The notes: a model not told the origin generated them from the sequence alone. Positions 7,561-16,260 are shown, counted from the stretch's first letter. The stretch is DNA of 64,000 bases from Niabella aurantiaca DSM 17617 (GCF_000374125.1 NZ_KB893646.1:62001-126000); one strand, 5' to 3'. A program made the numbers and translations.

Positions 7561-8564
7561 CCATATTACAGACCAGAACAACTGAACCGGATAGAAATAC
7601 GAAGGAAGATGGGAACGCCTTAACCATGTGCCGCTTAGAAGCTGTTTAAAAATAATATTTGGTCCCCCTTATAAGCGCCATCCGGCGCGTCGCTATCGTT
7701 AAAGCCGCGCTTTAGCACGGCCTTAACGAAGCCGTAATTTCATAAGTGCCGTCGGCACGGATCATTATGCCCCGAGCCCATGGCTCTCTGTTGCTCTTTT
7801 GGACGTATAAACGGGTTGAAACCCGTTCTTGCCGGATCTTCCGAGGCCACGCCTCTTTTGCTAAAATGATCGTTGAACCCCGCTTTTTACAGATGACGGC
7901 TACAGCGAAGCCCCAAGTAGAGACGATAAAAAGCTGGTACCTTTTAATGGTTATACGGATGCTCCCGGATCGTTTTTAAACAGCCGCTTAGAAAAGCAAA
8001 GAATATTTATACCGGAACCGTCAAAACAGATACGGCTGCCAACCTGCTGGTATTGAGCTTTAACCTGGATGGGAACTGGGGGTAACAATTCCAACAACGG
8101 ATTCTTAATTCCCCTCTATGATAATGAAAAGGTCAAACGGCAAGCCAATATCAATGCTGCACATTTTTTAGTTTTTATGGCTCACGCTGATTAGGTCTGG
8201 AAAAGAATGAGGACAGGGCTCTTCATTATCTTGAAAAAGAATTTGCACGGTACCCGGATAGCCGGTACTCCAAATTTTCCTTTTTTCTGCGCCTGCTTAA
8301 CAAAACCGACAGTTCAAGAGCCAAAAGACTGGCGTTGGAAGAAGCGGATGCAATGATCAGAAAAGGGTTTCATACAAAAGAAGATTACCAAAGAATACAG
8401 TATATATATACATCGGTAAAGTTGCCGGCGCGTATGATGTGACGGGACTACCTACCAAGATCATTATCGGCAGGGATGGCAACGTGAAATTCCGGAGTAT
8501 TGGTTTTGGTGGTGATGAAATACTAAAAAAACACCTGCCGGTGATGATCCGTCTTGCCAACTGA
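7561..8564 (+). pseudogene. Decayed TlpA/thioredoxin-like secreted protein gene, interrupted by a MITE
   Basis: Pieces of one protein family appear in order but in different frames: YRPEQ near 7566, then (across the inserted element) a stretch reading RKAKNIYTGTVKTDTAANLL, then a frameshift into NNSNNGFLIPLYDNE near 8090, a segment with EKNEDRALHYLEKEFARYPD, and finally GLPTKIIIGRDGNVKFRSIG ending at the stop at 8562-8564. The last piece matches the cis-Pro and C-terminal strands of thioredoxin-fold proteins, and the early pieces match the N-terminal beta domain found before TlpA domains in Bacteroidota. The part that would hold the redox CxxC is missing, so the gene is dead. Identification rests on motif recall only. 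Confidence 0.6.
7641..7984. mobile_element. 344-bp MITE-like element with 12-bp inverted ends and 9-bp target duplication
   Basis: The ends are perfect inverted repeats, GCTGTTTAAAAA (7641-7652) and TTTTTAAACAGC (7973-7984). They are flanked by an exact 9-bp direct repeat CGCTTAGAA (7632-7640 and 7985-7993). The interior has no credible ORF but several compact palindromes: 7675-7688 (GCGCC/GGCGC), 7697-7728 (imperfect, 32 nt), 7746-7758 (GTGCC/GGCAC), 7811-7826 (ACGGGTT/AACCCGT) and 7843-7855 (GAGGC/GCCTC). Removing the element and one duplicate rejoins the reading frame of the flanking TlpA-like pseudogene, as expected for a transposition event. It would depend on a transposase encoded elsewhere. 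Confidence 0.75.
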
Positions 8565-8705
8565 CGGTATCCGCTTCTTAACATTGACCAACACCGGGGC
8601 CACTAACGATATGAGCTACGTGGCCCTGACCTTTAAGAGGCCCGTCAACTCCGACTTTTCGGGATGATTCCGGCATTTTAAGGCTTCCTCAGATTTCGGG
8701 ACTCC

Positions 8706-9008
8706 CTAATCCGTAACGGTCACCCGGCAATCCAGGGTTTTCAACGGCGCCTCTTCAGTTTCCCAGATGCGCTTCTGCACCAGCCGTATATGGGAGGTTC
8801 CCGGTTTCAATCCTTTGATCGCAACATCCGTTTTGTGGCTGCCACCTACAGGAGCTCCTTTAGGGCGTGTCTGCCCGGCTCCCTTGATTACTACCCTGGT
8901 TATGTCCTCATTGTTCTGCTCCAGCACCCAGCTATAGCCTGCGCCACCCATACTCTCCAGCTGCAGCTGAAACGTTTCATTGACCTTTACTGTAATTTTC
9001 TTTTTCAT
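8706..9008 (-). CDS. Chagasin-family (I42) cysteine peptidase inhibitor
   Basis: The ATG at 9008 gives 100 residues starting MKKKITVKV; a longer open frame reaches 9056. The three inhibitor loops of the I42 family can be placed in order: a variant of the NPTTGYxW loop (GGAGYSW, residues 21-27), a Gly-rich loop (PVGGS, 53-57) and a variant of the RPW loop (KRIW, 79-82). Chagasins are beta-sandwich proteins that block papain-family (C1) peptidases. Two C1 peptidase genes lie immediately upstream on the same strand, which strongly suggests a cognate inhibitor. There is no signal peptide, so it should act in the cytoplasm or be carried out by another route. Confidence 0.8.
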   Translation of the reverse strand: MKKKITVKVNETFQLQLESMGGAGYSWVLEQNNEDITRVVIKGAGQTRPKGAPVGGSHKTDVAIKGLKPGTSHIRLVQKRIWETEEAPLKTLDCRVTVTD

Positions 9009-9165
9009 GGCTGTTCGTAAAACTAAGACAAACTTTTTTGTTCCGCAGCTCTTCAATAAAAAAGGTGCATACTCTTTTATTCATAAGATGGCGCTTGATC
9101 CACAAGCCACGGCTGTCCGTGCCGGTCGCTGTTACTGCAAATCAGAAAAATACTACGCCCAATAA

Positions 9166-9289
9166 AAAGAAGCTGTATCGGGAGCAAACAGATCGTGCAG
9201 GATGATCTGCAAAGATCTGCGCGCGCTGTTTGAGCAGGACATCCCTCCTGTCATTTCAAAGAACCTGGTCCCGTTGATACAGCTTCTTT
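9166..9289. other. Structured element closed by a 14-bp perfect inverted repeat
   Basis: AAAGAAGCTGTATC (9166-9179) pairs perfectly with GATACAGCTTCTTT (9276-9289). Inside are two further hairpins, CAGATC/GATCTG and CAGGA/TCCTG. On the minus strand the outer stem is followed by a T-rich run (TTTTTATT), so the element could serve as the terminator of the 9311-9679 gene or be a small structured RNA. The rest of the 9009-9310 spacer shows nothing else. Confidence 0.4.
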
Positions 9290-9310
9290 CTTTAGTTCCG
9301 GTATTGCCGC

Positions 9311-9679
9311 TTACCAGGCGTATAATTCATACACCTTGTTATCGGCCTCAGTGCGTACATTCACAACGCTGTTTTTGTCGCGTGCATGTGCCCCGATCAT
9401 TAAAATGGCCAGCAATGCCTGGGTATTGCTTTCTTTGATCCTCCGGAACCCCATCCCGCTGATGTTCAGCCATGCATTGTTGTTTTCCGCAATGCCCCAG
9501 GTGCCCACGATCTTCACACTATTGTTCCAGACGGCAAATCCGTCGGCGCCCGGGGGCTGAAGTGTTGGTTCGTTCGGCTTTGCCGCCAGGGCGGTTGTAA
9601 TGGTGGCTACCGGCGCTACCGGCGCCGTGCTGCTTTTCTTTGTCGTTTTTTTGGCAGATGCCTTTTTAACTGCATTCAT
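9311..9679 (-). CDS. Stand-alone copy of the C1 peptidase C-terminal domain
   Basis: 122 residues. Residues 1-45 are a low-complexity Lys/Ala/Thr/Pro-rich stretch without a signal peptide. Residues 51-122 align with residues 302-371 of the neighbouring papain-like peptidase: both have W-x4-KI-x-G-x-W, then NNAW, then I-x3-G-[WF]-R-[KR]-I, and similar spacing to the end (about 13 identities in the first 31 positions). No known domain name could be attached to this module. It sits between the peptidase (27 nt downstream of its stop) and the chagasin gene, so it is likely a partner, adaptor or decoy for the peptidase; this is inference. Confidence 0.6.
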   Translation of the reverse strand: MNAVKKASAKKTTKKSSTAPVAPVATITTALAAKPNEPTLQPPGADGFAVWNNSVKIVGTWGIAENNNAWLNISGMGFRRIKESNTQALLAILMIGAHARDKNSVVNVRTEADNKVYELYAW

Positions 9680-9706
9680 TGTATGATTATTTAATCCGGT
9701 TAAACA

Positions 9707-10822
9707 TTAATTATAGATCTGGTCGATCACGCCGTTGGTCAGGTGAATGCTCACTGCCGCACCCCGGTTCTTTGCGGAGATGCATTGCGTCAGCAGGTTC
9801 AGATGAATGTTGTCGCTGGCCGGCGAGATCTTGCGCCATCCGAAATTGGCAATATAGGCCCAGGCATTGTTAGGCGCATCGTTGGACCACAGGCCAATGA
9901 TCTTTTGAGCACCGGTCCATAATGTTTCCACAATGCTGTTCACCCCATACATTTCCGAGTCGATACCACACTGGCCATAGCCGATGCGGAAAAAGCCGGA
10001 CTCCCCGAAGCCGGTGCCCCAGCTATTTTTACAGATCCAGCACTGGTTCACATCATCGTAACCGACCACACATACGCAATGTCCGCCCTCCACATGATTA
10101 TTGGCCCTGCGGTACACTCCGGACCGGTAGCTGAAAAAATCGGTATATACGGTAAAGCAGGCTACCAGAGCGCCGCGGGTGCTGATCCAATCCTTCATCG
10201 CCGTGGTGGTGGTCAGCTTTGTGAACCCGCTGATCTTCAGCAGGCGGTCGGCTGCATTGCTGCAGGTATTGCAGGCCTGGTCACCCGGTGTATAAGGAAA
10301 ACAGGCTTCATCAACCAGCCCTTTATCCCGGAAAGCGATCAGGGCCTTATCGGGCCACCAGCCGTTAGCGCAATTGCGACCTTCGCTTTTCGCATAACAA
10401 TAAAATAATTGCGCTTCCGAAAAGTCGATGGCCAGGGAGGCATTGCCCCTTTGGATCCGGTAGGCGGTTTCTGCCGTGGCAACCGTACCAAACGCCACAC
10501 AGGAGCCGCAGGAGCTTTGGTTCTTAACAGGCGTTACAAAATTCTGTCCGCTCCGGTTCCGCCAGTCAAAAAGCGTCGGATATCCGAATGCCTTTTTCTT
10601 TTTAATACCCTTTCCGGCAGCAGAAAGCTGAAAGGATCGCAGGGCCTTCTCCGAAGCGTCTTCCCGGGCGGTCAGTGACCGTTCTTTGGGGCCCGGGGTA
10701 AACCCCAGGAAATACTTGCGCTCCGCCTCCGTCATGGCGGTAAATTCGTTGTTCGCAGCCTGCCAGGTTAAGCCCGATTCAGTGATGGACGACTGAATGG
10801 CCGCAACGTTGATCTTTGACAT
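9707..10822 (-). CDS. C1 (papain-family) cysteine peptidase with novel C-terminal domain
   Basis: The ATG at 10822 (MSKINVAAIQ) gives 371 residues. An N-terminal region (1-80, with MTEAERKYFLGFTPGP) precedes the papain domain, which has all catalytic residues: Gln102 and Cys108 in NQSSCGSCVAFG, His248 in EGGHCVCVVGY, and Asn266 in KNSWGTGFGESGFF. Extra Cys residues suggest disulfides or metal sites. Residues 302-371 form a separate module shared with the next gene. There is no signal peptide, odd for a C1 enzyme with many cysteines; export by a leaderless route or an intracellular role are both possible. It lies between a second C1 peptidase and its likely inhibitor. Confidence 0.9.
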   Translation of the reverse strand: MSKINVAAIQSSITESGLTWQAANNEFTAMTEAERKYFLGFTPGPKERSLTAREDASEKALRSFQLSAAGKGIKKKKAFGYPTLFDWRNRSGQNFVTPVKNQSSCGSCVAFGTVATAETAYRIQRGNASLAIDFSEAQLFYCYAKSEGRNCANGWWPDKALIAFRDKGLVDEACFPYTPGDQACNTCSNAADRLLKISGFTKLTTTTAMKDWISTRGALVACFTVYTDFFSYRSGVYRRANNHVEGGHCVCVVGYDDVNQCWICKNSWGTGFGESGFFRIGYGQCGIDSEMYGVNSIVETLWTGAQKIIGLWSNDAPNNAWAYIANFGWRKISPASDNIHLNLLTQCISAKNRGAAVSIHLTNGVIDQIYN

Positions 10823-10967
10823 TTGTTTCTTTTTGTTTATTAAAAAAATGGATTTGAATGATTGCATAAAATGATCCCTGCTTCCGGCGGGCGCCGGCAG
10901 ATACAGATCTCCCGTTCCGGTTCCGTACTATAGAACCGGTGTTGCAGCTGCAGACCTTAAAGATCCG

Positions 10968-11747
10968 CTACTCCACGTTCCGGATCGTCCAGAAGTCCTG
11001 ACAAAATGCAGTATTGGAAATAAATGTATAGGGCATCCAGAAGTAGCCGCTGATGCCCCAGGTTTTGCCCCATGAGTTTCTTACCAGCACCATTTGTTTA
11101 TCATCGTTATAGCCAACCGCCAGCACCGCGTGCCCGCCCATAAGCGATTCTTTTGAGATATCCGGCAGGGGCATCACGCCGGTATCAGCAACCTTTTTGG
11201 TAAGAAAACTTTCATAAACACTAAAACCAAACGAGAACGGATAACCTTCCGCCAGGCACCCTTTAATGGATGTAAGGCTTACCGGAACCCGCCAGTAGGA
11301 AAGCACCTGGTTTTTCAGAGCCGTCTTATAACAGGCCGCCGGTGGTTTTTGGGCAAATGCAGCTTCACGATAAGGCCAGTCCTTTTCGGGGCAGATCCCC
11401 TGCTTGTTCAATGACTTAATACCATCCCGCAGATAGGCCCCGCTGTCGGACTGCACCGTATGCATCATTTCCCGCTCGTTGTAATAAAGAAATAACCGGG
11501 ATGGGCGGAACGTTTTCTTGCGCAGTTTCTTTTTCCCGAATTCAAAAGCAGCGCCCAGGGCGTTGGCGGTACAGCTTCCCAGACTTCCCTGGTCATAAAT
11601 GGGTGGGCAGGTCTTTCGCAGATCGGATTTTGCAGGAAGCCTGCGCATTATTTTCAGGGGCGCCGCATAAATAAAATCGCGGGCGTCCGGAAGATCCGGT
11701 ATCCATCCCAATGTCCGTTTGGGCGGTCGTGAAGAAGGCTTTGCCAT
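10968..11747 (-). CDS. C1 (papain-family) cysteine peptidase
   Basis: 259 residues without signal peptide, starting MAKPSSRPPKRTLGWIPDLP, an opening (GW-x-PD-x-PDxRD) common in this bacterial C1 subgroup. The catalytic set is complete: Gln53 and Cys59 in YDQGSLGSCTANA, His206 in GGHAVLAVGY, and Asn224 in VRNSWGKTWG. It lacks the C-terminal module of its neighbour. The 145-nt spacer to the next gene contains a CCGGTTC/GAACCGG hairpin (10917-10939) without a T-tract, so co-transcription with the downstream peptidase is plausible. Confidence 0.9.
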   Translation of the reverse strand: MAKPSSRPPKRTLGWIPDLPDARDFIYAAPLKIMRRLPAKSDLRKTCPPIYDQGSLGSCTANALGAAFEFGKKKLRKKTFRPSRLFLYYNEREMMHTVQSDSGAYLRDGIKSLNKQGICPEKDWPYREAAFAQKPPAACYKTALKNQVLSYWRVPVSLTSIKGCLAEGYPFSFGFSVYESFLTKKVADTGVMPLPDISKESLMGGHAVLAVGYNDDKQMVLVRNSWGKTWGISGYFWMPYTFISNTAFCQDFWTIRNVE

Positions 11748-11856
11748 TGTATTTTCTTTTGGTGTTGGTGCATTTTTGACGATACAATATTACCGCGCAA
11801 AACAGGCGGTAACAATACCTGAAATAGGCTAAGCAAGGGTTTGCGCACCCACCGGA

Positions 11857-12708
11857 TCACAAATGGGCCTTTAGCTGATGCCGGAATGCACCCGGTGTTA
11901 TTTCCTTTTTCTTTAAGAAAACGCGGTTAAAATAAGTGATGCTTTCGAATCCTACGTCGTAGGCGATCCGGGCAATGTTGCGGTCGGTTTCCAGCAATAA
12001 GTTGCAGGCCTTTGCCACACGCACATCGTTTACATAATCAGAGAAGGTCTTACCGGTGGTTTTCTTAAAGAACTTACAAAATGCACCGGGAGAGAGATGG
12101 ATCAACCGGCACAGCTGGTCAACCCGGAAGGGCTTTTTATAGTTCCGGTAAACATGCTGCAATATCTTATTGATCCGCTCTTCCGCCCGGTCCGTTGGTG
12201 CCTGGGCCATCGCCAACCTGCTGACCGGTTCCGCGCTTATTTTGCCCAGGTGGTGCAATATGTCTACCAACCCTAAAAGCCGGGCCATTCCCGTTGCGGC
12301 CAATAATGTTTTGATCTTCTTAATAACCGCAGCGGCTGTACGTTTGTTGAAAAACAACCCCTTCTCCGACCTTCGCAGCAGTGCGGCGATACCCCGGCAT
12401 TCGGGGTACTGCAAAAAGGGGGTGATGAACGCCGCCGAAAACTGGATCACCACGGCAGCCGCCGGCTGGGGCTCCGGTTCGCTGGCCCAGGTATGCGGAA
12501 GATTGCTTCCCAGCAGCACCAGGTCGCCCGGAATAAAGCCGGCGTAATTATCACCTACAAGCCGTTTACCGGATCCGGACAGGATCAGGGTCAGCTCATA
12601 CTCGGGGTGGTAATGCCACTTAAACGGGAAATAAGCAGCCGTATAGTGATATACCACAAAACTGTCGCCCTCCCGTACCTGTTGTATATTTTCAAAACTA
12701 GGCTTCAT
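11857..12708 (-). CDS. AraC-family transcriptional regulator
   Basis: The ATG at 12708 (MKPSFENIQQ) gives 283 residues; the open frame to 12819 extends too close to the divergent gene. The N-terminal half is a cupin-like sensor with WHYHPEYELTLILSGSGKRLVG. The C-terminal 100 residues are two helix-turn-helix units with the AraC signature (IARIAYDVGFESITYFNRVF...TPGAFR). It is divergent from the dioxygenase gene at 12834, so it probably controls that gene from the 125-bp AT-rich spacer. The ligand is unknown. Confidence 0.9.
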   Translation of the reverse strand: MKPSFENIQQVREGDSFVVYHYTAAYFPFKWHYHPEYELTLILSGSGKRLVGDNYAGFIPGDLVLLGSNLPHTWASEPEPQPAAAVVIQFSAAFITPFLQYPECRGIAALLRRSEKGLFFNKRTAAAVIKKIKTLLAATGMARLLGLVDILHHLGKISAEPVSRLAMAQAPTDRAEERINKILQHVYRNYKKPFRVDQLCRLIHLSPGAFCKFFKKTTGKTFSDYVNDVRVAKACNLLLETDRNIARIAYDVGFESITYFNRVFLKKKEITPGAFRHQLKAHL

Positions 12709-12833
12709 CAATACAATATTGTTCCATAGATCGTATAAATTTACATAAAAGGAAAATATAGTGTAGGCTTTGTCAATATAGTGATGAACCCGCTGGTAAA
12801 TAGCGGCTAATTTTATCATTCAAAAAAACAACG

Positions 12834-13664
12834 ATGGCAATACCTGCAACAATCTCCAACGAATTAGCACAGCCTTATACGCTGACAACGGAACAGATCG
12901 ATTTTTACAACGCCAACCGCTTCATCAAGCTCAAACAGGTGTTGTCTGCTGAAGCCCTGGATTGCTTCCGCACCGTTATCGCTGACCAGGTGGCAAAAAT
13001 GAACACTGTCAAAACTTCGCTTGACGAGCGCGATACCTATGGAAAAGCTTTTCTGCAATTGTTCAACCTGTGGCGTTTAAATGACGACGTGCGCACCCTG
13101 GTCTTTAGCAAACGCCTGGGTAAAATTGCCGCCGATCTGATGCAGGTGGAGGGGGTACGTATATACCACGACCAGGCGCTGTTTAAGGAAGGCGGCGGCG
13201 GCATTACACCCTGGCATGCCGACCAGTATTACTGGCCGCTGGAAACCGACAAAACGATCACAGCCTGGATCCCGCTGCAGGAAACCCCTTTGGAGATGGG
13301 GCCGCTTGAATTCAGCGCGGGAAGTCACCAGATCATTGAAGGAAGAGAGCTTGCCATTGGCGATGAAAGCGAAACACTGATCCAACAACGGCTGCGGGTA
13401 ACGGATTTTGAACACGTTATCGAAGCCTTTGACCTGGGAGAGATCAGTTTCCATTCCGGATGGATCTTTCACCGGGCCGGCGCCAATGCCACGCCCGATG
13501 CGCGCCGTGTGATGACCATCATTTATATGGACCGCGATATGCGGCTGAAAGCCCCGGAAAATAAGAACCAGCAAAACGACTGGGACACCTGGTGCCCCGG
13601 CGCAACGGTCGGAGCGGTTATTGATACGCCCCTCAACCCTGTGCTGTATGAGCCGGGGCTTTAG
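12834..13664 (+). CDS. Phytanoyl-CoA dioxygenase (PhyH) family protein
   Basis: A 276-residue non-heme Fe(II)/2-oxoglutarate-dependent oxygenase. The facial triad is visible: His128 and Asp130 in TPWHADQYYWP, and His213 in WIFHRAGAN; Arg224/225 in PDARRVM is placed to bind 2-oxoglutarate. Members hydroxylate diverse small molecules, and the substrate cannot be told from sequence. It is transcribed divergently from an AraC regulator, a pairing that recurs in Bacteroidota and suggests an inducible catabolic or modification step. Confidence 0.88.
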   Translation: MAIPATISNELAQPYTLTTEQIDFYNANRFIKLKQVLSAEALDCFRTVIADQVAKMNTVKTSLDERDTYGKAFLQLFNLWRLNDDVRTLVFSKRLGKIAADLMQVEGVRIYHDQALFKEGGGGITPWHADQYYWPLETDKTITAWIPLQETPLEMGPLEFSAGSHQIIEGRELAIGDESETLIQQRLRVTDFEHVIEAFDLGEISFHSGWIFHRAGANATPDARRVMTIIYMDRDMRLKAPENKNQQNDWDTWCPGATVGAVIDTPLNPVLYEPGL

Positions 13665-13750
13665 TACAAACAGCAGTGCCCTGTCCGGGCTCCGGATCTT
13701 TTTCTTTAAACATAGAGCTGACTAAAAGCCCGGCAGAGCGGTAAAACGGC

Positions 13751-13790
13751 AGGTCTTAAACAATTGTACAGGCAAGACCTTTTCGTTTTT
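13751..13790 (+). terminator. Probable terminator of the PhyH gene
   Basis: AGGTCTT (13751-13757) and AAGACCT (13774-13780) form a 7-bp stem with a 16-nt loop followed by a T-rich run (TTTCGTTTTT). Confidence 0.5.
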
Positions 13791-13855
13791 CCCGGATCCC
13801 GGCTGATCTTCGTTCACGGCTTTTTGATCAGCCCCGTCCACTTTAACGGAAACCC

Positions 13856-14659
13856 TTACTGCTTCGTTAAGCTGAATTTGCCTGTTTTAAAATCAACGAT
13901 GATCTTATAGAGGCCTCCTTCAGCCGGGGACTTAATATCGCCGCCATTTTCTTTAAACGTATCTCCCGTCACATTATTTTCATTGCTCTTTCCGGTAAAG
14001 CCATATTTAGCAGCCCAACTGCTGTAAACCGGTATGAAGAGATAGGAATTATTTCCCGCCAACTGCACCGTCAATTCATAAGTAGTAGCGCTGGTCTTTG
14101 TAAACTTCTGGGAAGCAGGCTCCGGTTCCTGCCCGTTCCCTGCCTGCCAGCCCAGGGGCGTTGCGCCTCCGGTTATGTATAAATTACCCGAGGTGGGAAG
14201 CGGAACAGCCACGTCCAGATAAGGCGTAGCGGTGATGGCCAGGATGTTGGAAATGACATTGCCTTCGCTCGTTTTAATGCGGAGCTCCATTTCTGAAGCC
14301 ACATTCTCCGGTACGATCTTGATCAGCATGGTATTGAGCTCTTTGACTGTAAAAGATCTTGAAAGCGCCTCCCGGTCGAGGTCCACTTCTACCAGCGAGC
14401 CGGCCTCAAAGCCGCTTCCGGCGGGTGCTACCTGCAGTTTGTATGCCAGCGCATCTTCAAACCCCAGGTTCACATCATCATACGTAATGGTCAGCGCCGG
14501 CTTGTCTGCATTTTCCTGGAGCAGCACGATCGGCGCATGCAGGTCACTGCTTAAGCTGGGTTTATGATCATTCATGACCACCTTTGTTTCATCCTTCCTG
14601 CAGGAATGCAACACGCACATTATCAAAGCAGGAATAAAAAATATTGATAAGAATCTCAT
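13856..14659 (-). CDS. SusE-like outer-membrane glycan-binding lipoprotein
   Basis: 267 residues with a lipoprotein signal peptide ending in VLHSC-RKDE, so it is lipidated and probably surface-exposed. The N-terminal domain carries SusE-type fibronectin-like strands. The C-terminal domain begins NLYITGGATPLGWQ and ends in a beta-rich GGLYKIIVDFKTGKFSLTKQ, the pattern of the SusE/SusF binding modules. It is the third gene of the leftward susC-susD-susE operon, 17 nt after susD. No glycoside hydrolase is encoded nearby, so the ligand is open. Confidence 0.8.
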   Translation of the reverse strand: MRFLSIFFIPALIMCVLHSCRKDETKVVMNDHKPSLSSDLHAPIVLLQENADKPALTITYDDVNLGFEDALAYKLQVAPAGSGFEAGSLVEVDLDREALSRSFTVKELNTMLIKIVPENVASEMELRIKTSEGNVISNILAITATPYLDVAVPLPTSGNLYITGGATPLGWQAGNGQEPEPASQKFTKTSATTYELTVQLAGNNSYLFIPVYSSWAAKYGFTGKSNENNVTGDTFKENGGDIKSPAEGGLYKIIVDFKTGKFSLTKQ

Positions 14660-14676
14660 ATTGCCAATTTTTTAAA

Positions 14677-16260
14677 TTAATAGTTGGGGTTTTGCTGCAG
14701 GTTCGGATTGGCATTCTTATCTGCTACAGGAATAGGGTACACATTCCGCCAGTCCTCCACAGCTTTACCATTTGCCGTGCCGCCTTTCCAGGGCCACAGG
14801 TAGCTGCCGGCGGTAAACCGTTTATAGCGGATCAGATCTGTACGCCGGAACCCTTCCCAATACAACTCCCGCCCCCGTTCATCCAAAATAAAATCCGTGG
14901 TCAGCTGCCCTGCGGTGATGACGCCGGCGCCGGCCCTTGTTCGCAGCGCATTGATATAACCCAGGGCTGTGGTGGCATCACCCCCCGTTCCGCCACGCAA
15001 TACCGCTTCGGTATAGATCAGGTATTGTTCCGCAAGCCGGAAAATGGGAAAGTCGATATCCGGGAAGGTGAGGCTGGTGCCGGGTTTGCCCGATCCTATT
15101 TCTATATTTCTGAATTTTGTGATCGCATACCCTTGTTCAAATTTTGTTTGATCGGCGATGTCCAATGATTGTCCGGAGGTCCAGAACTGGGCGCGCTTAT
15201 CGGTATTGCCGCTCGGGTCGGGAAAAAGATCCACCAGGGCCCGGGTAGTGCGGGTGCCGCCCCAGCCACCGTCGATACCAAACTGTGCTGCGGGCATATT
15301 GCCGCCCACAGCAGCGTGGGTCAGGAAGGTGGTACCCCCATAATTCTGGGTGCGGGTACCGTCGTAATTGATGGTAAGGATAAATTCATCCGTATGTTTT
15401 TGATTGTTGGCCCGCATCAGGTCCTGGTAGTTGCCGGTAAGGCTGTAGCCGGCATCGATCACTTTCTTTGCATATGCCACGGCATCACTATAACGGGCGG
15501 TACCGGTATAGGCTTCGGCGTTTAGGTACAGCCGTGCCAGCAGTGCCCATACAGCGCCTTTACCGGCCCTTCCATAATCATTTGCGCGCGCGTCGGGCAA
15601 CAGGGTTTCCAGTGCTTTCAATTCCGACTCTATATATTGAAACAATGCCTCTTTTCCAATTTGTTTTGGTAAGGCATTGGAGCCGATCACATCCTTTTCG
15701 GTTACAAAGGGCGGGTTTCCAAAAAGATCCAGCAACGCCCAATACTGGTACGCTCTTAAGAACCGGGCTTCATTCCTGAAGCTGACGATGTCGGCCACAT
15801 CCGCAGCTCCAAACCCTTTCGCGTTCAATACCTCATCCGCAGCATTTTTGATAAAATCATTCGCAAGCGTGATCTGGTAAAGGCTCCGGTAATACAGGCC
15901 CGTCAGAAAGGGATTGCTGGAGGACCAGTTCATATTATGAAAATCCTGGATGCCGGCATCGCCCCATGCAATCACCGCTTCATCCGTGCTCAGTTCCTGG
16001 GCGCCCCAGAATAACCGGAGAAAATCAGAGAAGCCTTCATCAATGCCCTTGATATCGCCACCACCGGGGGGGCTGGCCGGTCCTATATTACTGGTGAGCG
16101 CATAAGCGCCATATACCTTTGCAGCCGCCTGAAAATAGCCCGCCGGAGTGCTGTATACCTGTTCTGCTGTAATATCATTCTTGGGGAGCCGGTCCAGCTT
16201 TTTACTGCACGACAGCGTCCATACAGACAGGCTCAGTATTATGATCATTATTTTTTTCAT
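14677..16260 (-). CDS. SusD/RagB-family nutrient-binding lipoprotein
   Basis: 527 residues with a lipoprotein signal (SVWTLSC-SKK). It has the hallmarks of SusD proteins: an N-terminal RLPKNDITAEQVYSTPAGYFQAA region, TPR-type helices (FRNEARFLRAYQYWALLDLFGNPPF), and the C-terminal ILDERGRELYWEGFRRTDLIRYKRF followed by WPWKG and a PIPVADKNANPNLQQNPNY end. It caps the SusC channel on the cell surface and delivers substrate. It lies 40 nt downstream of susC. Confidence 0.95.
   Translation of the reverse strand: MKKIMIIILSLSVWTLSCSKKLDRLPKNDITAEQVYSTPAGYFQAAAKVYGAYALTSNIGPASPPGGGDIKGIDEGFSDFLRLFWGAQELSTDEAVIAWGDAGIQDFHNMNWSSSNPFLTGLYYRSLYQITLANDFIKNAADEVLNAKGFGAADVADIVSFRNEARFLRAYQYWALLDLFGNPPFVTEKDVIGSNALPKQIGKEALFQYIESELKALETLLPDARANDYGRAGKGAVWALLARLYLNAEAYTGTARYSDAVAYAKKVIDAGYSLTGNYQDLMRANNQKHTDEFILTINYDGTRTQNYGGTTFLTHAAVGGNMPAAQFGIDGGWGGTRTTRALVDLFPDPSGNTDKRAQFWTSGQSLDIADQTKFEQGYAITKFRNIEIGSGKPGTSLTFPDIDFPIFRLAEQYLIYTEAVLRGGTGGDATTALGYINALRTRAGAGVITAGQLTTDFILDERGRELYWEGFRRTDLIRYKRFTAGSYLWPWKGGTANGKAVEDWRNVYPIPVADKNANPNLQQNPNY

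Noticed and set aside
7746-7979. 77-codon ORF inside the MITE-like element
   Set aside because: It reads straight through the internal palindromes and ends at the inverted repeat; no protein-like pattern.
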